From Tilletia caries (Eukaryota > Basidiomycota > Exobasidiomycetes > Tilletiales > Tilletiaceae), in NCBI GenBank assembly GCA_032718865.1, contig JALUTQ010000024.1:481501-545500 (forward strand): a stretch of DNA of 64,000 nt, given 5' to 3'. Positions 22,320-32,921 of the stretch are shown piece after piece (within the stretch, counting starts at the first letter, position 1; each line of letters opens with the position of its first letter). A model generated the notes under the pieces. The model ran no database searches. It had not been told where the DNA came from and saw nothing but the letters and a program-made list of their open reading frames with translations. The position numbers were made by a program, and so were the translations under genes.

Positions 22320-22535
22320 GCTTGCGGGTGGCGGCGGACGTCTATAGTAGTGTACAAACGTTCGCGAGAATGTGCTTCCTTCCCTTACCTGCAAATTTCA
22401 CCCGCCTTCTTGCTGTCATGCCTGCTCCCCACCGAAGGCCAAAACGTTCGACAGTCTGAGAACGCTCGTGCAAGAAGTATGTTAAAGGCGAGGCGTCTAT
22501 TCGCATGGGCCAGAAAACAACGGAAGGGAATCCAC

Positions 22536-24539
22536 TCAATGTCTCCAAATCTTGAGCGTCCGATCCCGTCCGCCACTAGCGACCTTATCCCCCGCGAAGT
22601 CCACACAATAAACCTCATCAGTATGCCCGCTCAAGTCGCGCTTCAGCTTAGCCCGCCCCACATCCCACACTTTCACCGTGCTATCCTTACTCGCGCTCAC
22701 GAGCAGCCTCGAGTCGGCCGACCAGGTGAGCCGGTAGACCGAGCCGACGTGTGCGCGGAGGGTGGCGATGAACTTCCCCGAGCGGGCGTTCCAGATCTTG
22801 ATCGACTTGTCGAAGGAGGCCGAGGCGAGTAAGGTGCCCGAGGGCGAGAAGGCGACGTGGTTCACCGTCTGTTGGTGGCCTGTCAATCGCGCGATGGGTT
22901 TCTTAGGGGTGGGAGACGCCGCACCAGCCGATTGGGGCGGCCAGAGGAAGAGCGTATGGTCGTCCGAGCCGCTGATCAGGAGCTCGTCCCGATCCTCGCC
23001 AGCACCGACTTTACGCGTAGCCTCCACATAGCGCTTCTTCGCCCGACTCCGGGCAACTTGCTCCCACTCGTCCTCGGACTTGGCGCCCTTGACGCCGGAG
23101 TTGGGCTCGGCACCGACGCCACCGAGCTCCTTCTCCCAGCCTTCTTCGCCGAGGTGGTCGAAGGGGCCCGTGCGGATGACGAAGTCGGTGGAGAGGGCGA
23201 GGGTGTTGACCCAATGGGCGTGCTCCTGCAAGATGCGGACCGTCTTGCCCTCGGGTGTCCAAACGCGTACGCTGCGGTCCGACGAGGCGGAGTAGATGAG
23301 GCCCTCGCCACCCCATCGGACGACATTGACGCTGGCGGTGTGTCCGCCGAGGACGACTTCGCATCGGCGGGAGGGGGAGAGGGACCAAATGCGGATGGTG
23401 CCGTCCTTGGAGGAGGACGCGAGACGCGGGTATGCAGTCAGATGTTCGTTCCTGTCCTCGAGGAGATGCAGAGGTTCCCACGCGAGGGAGGTGACCCATT
23501 TGGAATGACCGCGGAACGCATGCGAGGCCGGGGCAGCATGCCGTGCAGCCCTTCGCTCAGCGACGGTCATCCTCTTCCGAGCAGCTTCCACCTCAGCCGT
23601 TCCTGCTGCGTCGCCCTTATCGGTGGCAGCCTGGAGCTCTGCCTGTGCCTGTTCGAATTCCTTCTGGACGGCCTCGCCGGAGCGTGCGCCCCAGGCTTTG
23701 CGACCGACGCGTCCACAAGCGGAATCGAGGGCGTCCCAGACGAAGACGACGCCGTCCATGTCACCGGTGGCGGCCCTTCGCTCGCGAGGCTCCCACTCCG
23801 CACAGAGAACCCAATTTGCATGTCCCGTCAGGGTGTGAAGGGGCGACTCGGAGGTGAGGTCCCAGATCCGAGCGGTCCTATCGCCGGAACCCGTGAGGAG
23901 GAGTCGACCGGAGGGGGAGAAGGTAGAGCAGAGGATGGGGGAGTCGTGTCCGGTGAGGGAGGAGGAGCATCTGTTGACGGCGCGTACGCGGAAGACGGCC
24001 TGGGGCTCGAAGACGACGTCGAGGAGGGACTCGGTGGACCAGCCGAGCTGTGTGGCGGGGCGGGAGGCGAGGACGTCCTGCTGGATGCTGGTGGAGATGT
24101 TGAGTCTTGTGTTTTCGGGGAGCTGTGCCTGTGCCTGTTCTTTTGCGCTAGGCGGGATGACGACGTGGAACGCGTACGGCAGGTCCTCGTCCTCCTCGTC
24201 CTCATCATCGGAGGGGGGCAGGTCCTCGTTGATGTCGTCGACGATGTGCTTCTTCTTGATCTTGTTCTGTGCGCGGAGCTGTTTTCGGAGCTGGTTGACG
24301 ATGAGGGCGAGTTCGCGCTGTCCTGCGCCTGCTGGGATGTTGATGGGGGGCCCGAGGGGCGCGTTGTTGTCGTTCGCGTTGCGGAACTGGATGACGAGGT
24401 TCGGCTGGTTTGCGGCTGCGTGCCCGGGCAGATGAGCGTCTGCGTTGGCAGGGTCTGCCCAGGTGGCTGTCTGTGACTGGAGCGCGGAGTTGAGCTTGCG
24501 CTGTCTCTTCGCTGTGGGCGGGGGCACCAGTGTCGACAT
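22536..24539 (-). CDS. RSA4: Rsa4/NLE1 (Notchless) WD40 ribosome-assembly factor
   Basis: An intronless 667-residue frame. Rsa4 sits on pre-60S particles and is pulled off by the AAA ATPase Rea1/Mdn1, a remodelling step before nuclear export. The N-terminal ubiquitin-like NLE domain is visible (NLVIQFRNANDN, PINIPAGAGQRELALIVNQL, about residues 44-95). An acidic patch (DDEDEEDED) and a WD40 propeller follow, with clear repeats such as TGHDSPILCSTFSPSGRLLL, GSGDRTARIWDL, GHANWVLCAEW, GHSKWVTSLAW and GHQQTVNHVAFSPSG, ending in SGGRDRTLKIWRH. The start at 24539 (MSTLVPPPTAKRQRK) is the first ATG of the frame and gives the normal N-terminus. A longer insertion (about residues 290-340) separates two blades. 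It diverges from RRP14. Confidence 0.92.
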   Translation of the reverse strand: MSTLVPPPTAKRQRKLNSALQSQTATWADPANADAHLPGHAAANQPNLVIQFRNANDNNAPLGPPINIPAGAGQRELALIVNQLRKQLRAQNKIKKKHIVDDINEDLPPSDDEDEEDEDLPYAFHVVIPPSAKEQAQAQLPENTRLNISTSIQQDVLASRPATQLGWSTESLLDVVFEPQAVFRVRAVNRCSSSLTGHDSPILCSTFSPSGRLLLTGSGDRTARIWDLTSESPLHTLTGHANWVLCAEWEPRERRAATGDMDGVVFVWDALDSACGRVGRKAWGARSGEAVQKEFEQAQAELQAATDKGDAAGTAEVEAARKRMTVAERRAARHAAPASHAFRGHSKWVTSLAWEPLHLLEDRNEHLTAYPRLASSSKDGTIRIWSLSPSRRCEVVLGGHTASVNVVRWGGEGLIYSASSDRSVRVWTPEGKTVRILQEHAHWVNTLALSTDFVIRTGPFDHLGEEGWEKELGGVGAEPNSGVKGAKSEDEWEQVARSRAKKRYVEATRKVGAGEDRDELLISGSDDHTLFLWPPQSAGAASPTPKKPIARLTGHQQTVNHVAFSPSGTLLASASFDKSIKIWNARSGKFIATLRAHVGSVYRLTWSADSRLLVSASKDSTVKVWDVGRAKLKRDLSGHTDEVYCVDFAGDKVASGGRDRTLKIWRH

Positions 24540-24678
24540 CGTTCTTATGAGATGCTGCTCGCTGTCGAGGTTGAGGTCGTCGCTGTCGAGAAGCTGAGCG
24601 AGTGAGTGAGTGAAGTGAAGTGAAGTGAACAAGTGAGGAAGGATAATAAAGTTTTTCTTCCAAATGATTCATCCATTA

Positions 24679-24699
24679 TTCGCGACACGGTGTTGCGAA
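24679..24699. promoter_or_regulatory. Near-perfect 21-bp palindrome in the RSA4/RRP14 divergent promoter
   Basis: TTCGCGACACGGTGTTGCGAA, symmetric about the central G with one mismatch in ten. It lies 140 bp from the RSA4 start and 77 bp from the RRP14 start, in the only 236 bp between them. The same sequence type is clustered at 19123-19182. It may be a site for a dimeric regulator or a remnant of a small repeat. Confidence 0.45.
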
Positions 24700-24775
24700 G
24701 AATATCCCCTCCCTCCCTCCCTCAAAAATTTCGGCCTTGCTTCTGATGTGCTTCCCACCTTCCCACCTTCGCACG

Positions 24776-26773
24776 ATGGCAGCAGCAGCAGCGACGACGA
24801 CCTCGACGTCGGCGATGGCAGCGGCAGACGCAAACTCGACAGCGGCAGGCTCAGCCCTCGCAGCCTCACTCGCAGCGCACAACGACTCCTTCACCACGCT
24901 CCTCCACCTCATCCCCCCACGCTTCTACCTCGGCTCCGTCTCCAACCAGAACCCCAAGTATGCCAGCAACGGCAACGAGATCGCAGACGACTTCGAGCCA
25001 CAGAGCAAGTTCTTCAAGAACAAGAAGGAACGCACAAAGGCAAAGGAGGACGAGGCTCGCCTCAGGAAGGAAAACACAAAGGCAGCAAAACGCGCAAAGG
25101 TAAGTACATCCTGATCTCACACCTTCTCCACTCCGCACGCCATCGCTGAACCATGTCCCATTCCCACACGGACAGCTCGATCCCGACAACCACAAAACAG
25201 CAACTCAAATCCAACAGGAGCGCGCAGCAGCAGATGTAGCCAATGCCGCCGCCGCTAATGGTCTCCCACGCAAACGCGCACGCGATGACGACGACGACGA
25301 CGACAGCGGAGACGATCACGAGGACGACGATGAAGGGGAGAGCGGGGACGACATGGACGAAGACGGCTCCATTCATGCAGGCGATACCGACGAAGACCAG
25401 CGGGAAAGCGACGATGACGATGACATGTATGACGACGACGACGACGACGACACAGTCTCAAAGGCGACCGCCGTAAATGCAACTGCCACTCCCTCCATCG
25501 AAGAACTCCGCGCAAAGCTAAAAGCCAAGATCACAGGCCTACAACGCCGACGCGGTGCCACAACCACCTCTCTCAACGGACACGCATCACCCGCACCCTC
25601 CATCAGCGGCGACACCTCAACCTCCTTCAGCGCCGCCGCCGCCGGCGACAACGGAGCAGAAGGAAACGTCCCCGGCTCTCCCTCGACGCGTGACGAACTG
25701 TTGGACGAACTCCGTCGCAAGCGGGGCGAGATGCGTGATAAGAGACGGAGAACACGGAAAGCCGCGCGCAGGGCCGAGGCCGAGGCCTCTGCCAAGAAGG
25801 GGCCCAACAAGAAGGCCAAGACGGGCGAGGGTAAAGGAAGTGCGGCGGCAGCTGCTGCGTCCCAGGCAAGACCTGCCCCCACCCTCCTCGTCGACGACGC
25901 CTCCAAATCATCCTCGGGTCCTTCGTCGTCCTCCAACAACAAGAAACTCACCGAACGTCCCACAGACCTCGGCTTCTCCAACGTCTCCTTCGCAAACCCG
26001 ACCTCGCGCCATACGATCGACACCGTACTCAAGAAGGGAGCAAGCAGAGCAGCACGCGAAGCCGCTGTCGAAGGACTCAACACCGACGTCGCCCGGCTGG
26101 CCAAGAAGCACCAGTTGCCCTCGGATCCGAAGGCGGCCCTTGCCATCCTTGAGGCCAGGAAGGAGAAGGCCGCTGCTAAAGGGGGCCAGAAAGGTGGGGA
26201 GGATGATGTGAAGTGGGAGAAGATTATGGCGGCGGCTAGTGGTGTTAAGATTCGGGATGATGAGAAGTTGCTTAAGAAGGCGGCGAAGAAGAAGGAGAAG
26301 GAGAAGTCGAAGAGCGCCAAGGCATGGTACGTAAATCACCTCTCGTTGACATTTCTGGCGGGGGAGAACTTTCATCCGCGCGCGATTGCTCAACTAGGTC
26401 GCCTAACAAACCTCTCCCTCTCTCTCATATATACAGGACGGACCGCAAGGAAGAAGTCGCAAACAAAGAAGCAGCCCGGCAGCGCAAACGCGAAGAAAAC
26501 CTCAACACCCGCAAAGAGACCAAGCTCAACAAGAAGAAGGGCATCAAGCCGCCGGCCTCTTCTTCTTCTTCCTCAAAAGGTGGGGGGAACAAGTTCGATA
26601 AGAGCGCAGGGAAGAAGACCGGGGGCGCGAAGGGTGGTGGGAAGAAGGGCATTAAGGCCCGGCCTGGGTTTGAGGGCAAGGCTGCGTTTGGGGGTAGTGG
26701 GAGTCGGAAGGCGGGTGGCGGTGGTGGCGGGGGAGGTGGCAAGAAGGGTGGTGGCGGTGGTGGCAAGAAGTGA
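24776..26773 (+). CDS. RRP14: Rrp14/SURF6 ribosome biogenesis protein
   Basis: Exons 24776-25099, 25176-26326 and 26437-26773 give 603 residues. SURF6/Rrp14 is a nucleolar nucleic-acid-binding protein needed for both ribosomal subunits. The N-terminal Rrp14 head is recognisable (LHLIPPRFYLG, FEPQSKFFKNKKERTKAKED). A long Asp run and a disordered middle with SIEELRAKLKAKITGLQRRR follow. The SURF6 domain comes after (DELLDELRRKRGEMRDKRR, LGFSNVSF, and the Lys/Glu-rich helix ending at the intron). The C-terminus has KKGIKARPGFEG and a Gly/Lys tail. The last exon joins in phase 2 (TG+G = Trp). It shares a short divergent promoter with RSA4, another 60S factor. Confidence 0.88.
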
Positions 26774-27415
26774 GCCCCAGCCCCGTCTCTTTCCAAGTCC
26801 CGCGCATCTTCCCTTTCCTTTCCCTTCTTTCTCCTTTCGATTTCACATCTTTTCCCAGCGGCTCAGGCAAATCGATCCCGAAAGCATTTTCCCATACATA
26901 TCCCCCAGCGCGGCAACACCATCAGCCCCCTCCCCCCCACCCGTCATCGCTTCGGAAAAGCTGATGTCCGTTCGTATTGGCACAGGCTAGAAAGGGGAAA
27001 AGAAGAAAACGGAAGGTGTTACAAGTTACAGTAAGTACGGTTATTGATAGATGCACACATTTGGTTGGGAGATGGGTGAATTTGACTGCTGCAGCCCCAA
27101 GAATGAATAGTCGTTCCGTCGTTTCCGAGGTGAGAAAGAGAAGTAGCGTCCAGGAAGGCAGGGGCAAGAAAAACGGAGGCGAGTTGGCTTTAGGGCGGAT
27201 ATAGGCTCATGTTTGTTGGCAAAAATCCTGACGAAGTGTACGTCCGTCCGTCCGCTGTGGATATGCGCTGGGTCGTTCGTCCATCGGCTTTTCCGGAGTC
27301 TGGTTAGAGCCAGAAGCCAGTGTTTTCGACCTACGAGGCCCATGGGTTCTGACGCCCTACGCGTCCCGTCGGGCCCATCGGAAAGGTAACGAAGAATGTC
27401 GAACGGCTTGCTCCC
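26774..27415. other. Convergent intergenic region
   Basis: About 640 bp between the 3' ends of RRP14 and the ceramidase gene. It holds the 3' flanks of both; no gene, RNA or clear repeat is recognisable. Confidence 0.5.
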
Positions 27416-30400
27416 TCACGAAAGGTGGAAGTCAGCAGTGACACCCGAGAATTCTGGGAAGGTAATAAGAAGGGAGAAAAAGAAAAGTGTCAGCTACAGC
27501 GCGAAACCCTAGCGCGGCAATCTAGCCCCAGTCAAAAAGACTGGGAGGGGCACGGGCATGGTCGAAAAGCACGGCAAAGAAACTCACCATGGATCGACCC
27601 CGTAAAAGGCGTCTTCGAATCACCCCAATAAACCATCCGATACCTCCCCACCTCCGTCCCACCCTCCACAGCCCAGCCAAACTCCATCCGACTACTCCCC
27701 AACGACCCACTCGTCCACCGCATCGTCGTCGACGCATGCGAGTCCGTCCGCACCGTCTTCCATGTCATCGTGGAGTCGTCGAACCGCTGAATCTCGAGGT
27801 AGGTCCGCTCGAGGCGGAGGTCGTTGGCGGGGGAGGCGGCTACGAAGGTTGCTGTTACGTTCGTGGGTGGGTCGGGGGAGCCTGGTTTGGGCATGGTGTA
27901 GAATTCGGCCGGCTGTTCGAGGACGTCGCCGTAGCTCTTACCCCAAGGCGTCTACTCCCACCAAAGAACCACGGAGAAGGAGACGAAACCATTTGTCAGA
28001 CGACTCTGAGGATGCTCAAAGGGAGTCGCAAAAGAGGGGGGCAGAGAGAAACACTCACAGTATCAGCCGACTTCCTCGTCCCAGCCTTGAACGCCCTACC
28101 GATATTGATCGTCGCCAACGGTCCCTTCTCAAGCTTCTCCGCGCCAGGACGGAGCGCGGGTACGAGCACGTTGCTGTAGATGTGCAGGTACGCCTCGAGT
28201 GTGTTGGGTCCGAAGAGCGTCGAGCCGCCTTCGTACCGTTGGGCGGTGTACTCTTCGCGGGTCTGTTTCGGAGAGAGGGCAGATGTCAGAACGGATGGGG
28301 AGGGTCTCAGCATGGAGGATCGGGTGGAGATCTACTTACAGTAATGTCTGCGTACCGGAAGCACCGTCGTGTGAGCAAAAAAATAAAAATAAAAATAAAA
28401 AAATAAAATAAAAAAAATAAAAATAAAAAAAACAAAAAAAAACCAGTTAAATCAGTCAGCTTCAGAGAGAACAGCAGGAGAAAACACGCATCGGGCTCCC
28501 AACTCACAGTGCGAATACGTATTAGCCGGACCAGCAATAACAACAATCGGCTCCACCCCCTCCCCAAGAAGCCCCGCCCCCCTAACCGCAACCCTAACAG
28601 CCTCCTTCAACCTCCTCCCCGCCATCGTAGTAAACTCCCCCGGGACAACAAGAATAAACATCTGCCCCACCTGCAAGATCTGCGTCTCCACGACCGACGG
28701 CGCCCAGTCGTACGGCCGGTGCTGGTTGCCGATGTCGAGCAGGACCCGTTTGGGCGCTTGGCACGCGACTTGCTCGGCGGAGGGCTGCTTGAAGAAGAAG
28801 CGCACGACGTCCCAGAGGCCGTTGTGCGGGTCGGACGAGTTTTGGCCTTGTTGGAAGTCGGCGACGCCGGGTCCGTCGGTCGTTCCACCTGCGAATCCGT
28901 ACCCTGTAAAAAAAAAATGGTCGTCAGTAACAGCTAAGCATGTACACGGCCAGGAATCTCCAACAGGACGTACCGAGGGCAGCGGGGCAAGTCTGCACCG
29001 CCGTTCCATTCCGAAGCGTGAATGCGAACTGGCTCATGTCAACATTGAGCTTGACGCTATTGACCGCCCCTTCCAACTTAGCAAGCTTCTCCAGCGGCTT
29101 CCGCATGACCTCGTGTGCAGCATCGACCTGTTTCTGCGCGATGATCTGATTGCTCTTCCAATCGTAGGACCCCGTCGGGCTCTGAGCGAGCGCAATCTCG
29201 TCCCCAAAGCCGGGACCGCGTCCCATGCATGTGGATACTGTGACGTTGGATCCGAAGGGCGTCTTGACGTTCCTGTCTGTAGGGCAGGTGGAGTGCTGAC
29301 CGTCGCATGCGCTACCGTCGATACAGTGCGCTCCCAAGGTGTTCGGGGAGGTATCACCCACCGAGGCCTGACTGAAGCCGGCGATGAAGGTGTTGTTCCC
29401 CGGCATGAGTTCAGGCTGTTCCTCCATCTCGTACAGCACGGCTGCCAGACCCTTGTTGTCGCCCGAGGTGAGCGTATTGTTCTCGTACAGCGAGGTGCCG
29501 TGCACGGCATACCAGGAGAGGAGACCTTTCGCCTGGGAGCCTTCGTCGAAACGGAGCAGGGCGAACTCGTCGTCCAAGTCGCTGTCGTACATTGCGCGTT
29601 CCTCGGCCGGGTTGAGCGCATATGAGAACTTACTGCGGTTGATGTGTGCGTCCCTGAGAGTTGTGTTGCCAAAGGAGACGGACAGGCTGTCTCCACCTTT
29701 GAACAAACGCTCCCGACGGGCTTCGTAGTCGTTATGTGCGCGTACGATGGCACGAACAGTCCCATCGACGATCGCATTGAAGGACTGCTCGACGATCCCG
29801 CCACTGGTAATGGTAGGAGTGAGCGCATTGATGTACCCACCCACGCCAGAATGGGAGTGCGTCCCCACCCAGGCAAAGTTGCGCTCGCCATAGAGACCCG
29901 GATACCCATTCCTGAGCTGATCCACCACCGCCCGTCGAACGGCCGTATCGCCCATGCAGAAGTCGGAGATGACGAAGATCCAGCGCTCGGGATCTCCATC
30001 GACCGGATCGACGCTGTCGTCCTCATCGCGCTTTGCGAGGGAGAGGATAGTGGCTGCCTCGTCTGCAGAGGGAGCGGTGGAGTTGAGGGAGCCCACGATG
30101 TAAGCTCGCGATCGCTCGCGGATGTGCAGGCCGGTGTTCGTCTGTGGCATGGAGGCGTACCCCATCATGTTGATGCCGACGACGGGCCCGGTGATATCTC
30201 CGATGCCCATGCCAAAGACGACGGTCTTCTTGTTGAGCGAGGCATGCTTGAGCGCAGAGAACTTCCCGTCCGACTTGCTGCTGCTGTCGGTATCCGCATA
30301 GAAGCCGAAGAAGCTTTTGAGGAAGGAAGGTGTCGAGGCGGAGGACGAGGACGAGGAGGCGGACGATGGCCGGCAGCTCCCGTTGACGAGGAAGAAGGTG

Positions 30401-30645
30401 AGGCCTGAAGCGGTAAGGATGAAGGCGAGGATGAGGACGAGGCGCAGAGGAAGCAGGAGGCGAGCGCGTCTGAGCTGGTGGCGATGCTGCTGCTCATGCT
30501 GCTGCTCTCCCTCATCGACCGTGCTTGAGGCCGCCGTCGCTGACTTCTCGTCTGTGAGGAGACGCTCGCGCTCCTCCGCTTCGTGGTCGCCTCTGCTGTC
30601 CTGGGCTCGCTGGTACTCCTTCTCGCCGATCTGGTAGTCGTTCAT
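27416..30645 (-). CDS. Neutral/alkaline ceramidase, membrane-anchored
   Basis: Exons, in gene order: 30645-28974, 28903-28508, 28347-28340 (8 nt), 28262-28059, 27951-27588 and 27453-27416; 893 residues. Neutral ceramidases cleave ceramide to sphingosine and fatty acid. Family marks: GMGIGDITGPVVGINMMGYA, WVGTHSHSGVGGY (zinc ligands), GFSQASVGDTSPN with the nucleophile Ser near residue 430, PANTYSH and the block around TAQRYEGGSTLFGP. A C-terminal domain has GKSYGDVLEQP and ends FSGVTADFHLS. The N-terminus is a 60-residue polar cytosolic part and one hydrophobic segment (LLLPLRLVLILAFILTASG, about residues 62-85), so it is a type II membrane protein with its active site in the lumen or outside. 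The microexon is required to keep frame and restore the alignment. Confidence 0.87.
28376..28441. repeat. A-rich AAAAATAAAA tract inside a ceramidase intron
   Basis: About 65 bases of almost only A with scattered T on the plus strand. On the coding (minus) strand this is a long T-rich tract, which directly precedes the acceptor of the 8-nt exon and could act as its polypyrimidine tract. Confidence 0.8.
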
Positions 30646-31437
30646 GATGCTGCGCTTCCACCTTTCGTTCGTTCCCGGTGGTGGTGGTTGGGAGGATACC
30701 TTGTCCTACCCTTGTACATCTGCAGTGGCGACATGAATGAATGAATGACACACCTCGCACAGTCGCACCCCTCGCTGGAGCTGGCAGACGCAACAACAGA
30801 ACGACTGCACATCAAACGGCCAGATGCGGGATCAGCTATTTTTCTTCTCGCTGCCCATCCCATTGTCGCCGTGCTCGAGTGTCTGTGTGAGGGTGCGAAC
30901 GAAGAGGCTCTTCTGCAAATCTCACTTTTTCTGGCAGGCGCGTCTGACCCGCGCCTGGCCGAAGTCCCCTTTCACACGAGTGCCAACTCCCTCATTCTTC
31001 ATGATGATGGCTGCGAACGGAGGTGCAAGCGGCTCGAGAATAATACCCTGAGCCAGGTTCCTGGCTTTCTGAGCGCGCGCGTTGAAGTTGTGTTGCGCTG
31101 TTCGTGTTTTCTGTCAGATCAGTCCTGTGCTGGGATTTTTGGGCGTCGAAGCATGCCAGCCAGCACAACGATCCCTAACCTCTTCAGCTGCTTCAAGACG
31201 GGAGCTACATGTCGATATGTCGACGCACCACATATTTGTGCGAGTTGCGCCCGTGTGTCGGGGTGCACAGGGGGCGTTGCGCGCGGCAAGGACTCTCACT
31301 GACTGGTGTGCGACGTGCGACAGGTGCGACCGGAAGGAAACGGCATATGCACGACAATCGGCAGCTGATCATCTAGTCTCATCGTATCAGACGCATTTAC
31401 GGCGGTGAATTCACGCGGTTGAAATAAATAAAAATTA
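30646..31437. other. Upstream region of the ceramidase gene
   Basis: About 790 bp with the ceramidase promoter and the left border of the transposon nest. A 185-codon open frame at 30745-31302 shows no recognisable protein. A GAATGAATGAATGA micro-repeat lies near 30732. Nothing else is seen. Confidence 0.45.
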
Positions 31438-31479
31438 ATTTTCCACGTGGCCATAGCCGCGTATGAGAGCGTCTCTGGC

Positions 31480-32144
31480 TAGTCTGGTATGAGACCAGAC
31501 CGTGACTTCAGACTTGTAGCAGCGGAGGCGCAGCGCACCCGTCCGAAGGACGGTCTGGTAGAACTCAACACCATTTTAAAGGAACCACCACCGCTGAGGG
31601 TCGGATTTTGAGCGAAGCACCACAACTGGTGGACCTTCGACCACTTATAAAATGTCACTCAAACACTTAGAAAACCACATGAGCAGCTGCTCTACTCCTC
31701 ACAGACCATGCTCGTGTCATCTTTGGCCTGATCACTTGGAGGAAAGGGGGTCAAAATCGACTGGCAGTAAGAGGCACTTCGCTGCCAACGAGATTAAGCT
31801 TTCCTTATAGATGGTCGGCGATGATCATGGCTTTTCTGATCATTTCTTGAAAGGTCAAATACTGGGAAACACCACCAGACCACAGGCCACAGGACAACAT
31901 GACCTGAAGCATTAAGCAAAGGTGGTGGCGACTTGTTGGAGCAGGTACTGCCGCTTTCCGTTCTGTAAAAGGTGTTGTATTGGCTCAGATACGTGACATG
32001 CGTCCGGGAAAAAATGTGGAGGCCAACGCCGGAGGCCTCTGAGTGAGGGGTGGTGTTAAGTAAATCGCCTCGAATCTTGCCAGACCGTGTACACGGCAAG
32101 ATGCTCTGGCATCACGTGACACGGTCTGGTCTTCTACCAGACTA
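31480..32144. mobile_element. 665-bp MITE with 10-bp target site duplication
   Basis: The left end is TAGTCTGGTATGAGACCAGA and on to CCGTG; the right end is the inverse with three changes (inverse complement of 32120-32144). The element is flanked on both sides by CGTCTCTGGC (31470-31479 and 32145-32154). Each end is itself a hairpin (GTCTGGT, 5-nt loop, ACCAGAC), and related inverse copies of CAGACCGT lie further in (about 31552 and 32083). The longest frame inside (101 codons, minus) is not recognisable, so it is non-autonomous. A 10-bp duplication fits Mutator-like elements better than hAT. Confidence 0.8.
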
Positions 32145-32801
32145 CGTCTCTGGCTGGCCGTAAGGCGTCTGATTCCAACTCATAGAGAAACCGGGACATT
32201 GCAATTCTGACCATCCCGACCTCAGCATGCTCACTCACATCGCCCCAACAGACCGAAGTCACGCCGCCGACTCACGGACATCGGTGTCCACGCTTTCTTC
32301 GCGCGCGCGCAGAGGACACCCACTCACTCAAGCACTTCTTTCCTCCAACAGACTGCTCACTATGATCAACCACACTCCAGCGCTTCTCTTCGCGCAGCAC
32401 GCACAAGCAGCTCATTAATGATGCCGCGGAGCTCGCGCAAAAGATGGGCCAGCTGGGACAGTTCGACATCCTCGGCATTGACGTGAGTGCCTCGTCCCTC
32501 CTCCCTCCCTTTTTGACGATCTCTTCTATTCTCACTTCTCTGACTTTTCTCTCTCTCTGATCTCGTCATCTCGCAGTCTTCGTTCTCGTCGGCCGCACCA
32601 GTTCTCGCCCTCGCCTCTCTCGCGTCGGGTCCAGAACTCCAAAGACCGCAGTTGGGTGAGTGTCATCTCGTTTGTCTGACTCATGTATGATGCGGATGTA
32701 TGTGGATGAATGCGGCTTGGCGGCATAACTGATCCTCTTCTCCTCTCTGCGCCCCTCCTTCCTTCTGATCCACGCGTCCTCCATCAGCTTCGGCCACTGC
32801 C

Positions 32802-32921
32802 GTGCGATCAATCGACGTCACCGCCATGAAGAAGCTGTCGGACGTCGCCAACGTCGCGCCCGTGATCCCCAAGTCGGACCCGCTCACCATGGACGAGCGA
32901 ACGGGGTTCAAGCAGCCGCTA
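32802..32921 (+). pseudogene. Septin gene fragment
   Basis: About 40 residues match the septin GTPase domain around the G4 motif: IDVTAMKKLSDVANVAPVIP, KSDPLTMDERTGFKQ. In septins this reads VNVVPVIAKSDTLTLEER or similar; here the Ala before the AKSD-type motif is Pro. A GT donor-like site follows (32922) and a CAG acceptor lies upstream (about 32788), so a piece of one exon with its intron borders was copied. Flanking exon-like pieces (32410-32482, 32577-32655) do not match septin. No complete septin is in the window. Confidence 0.72.

Noticed and set aside
22857..24476. 539-codon plus-strand frame
   Set aside because: It lies fully antisense to RSA4, which has clear WD40 and NLE domains; it is a GC-driven shadow.
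30745..31302. 185-codon plus-strand frame upstream of the ceramidase gene
   Set aside because: It has an ATG but no recognisable domain and no conserved blocks, and it overlaps the promoter; chance frame more likely.
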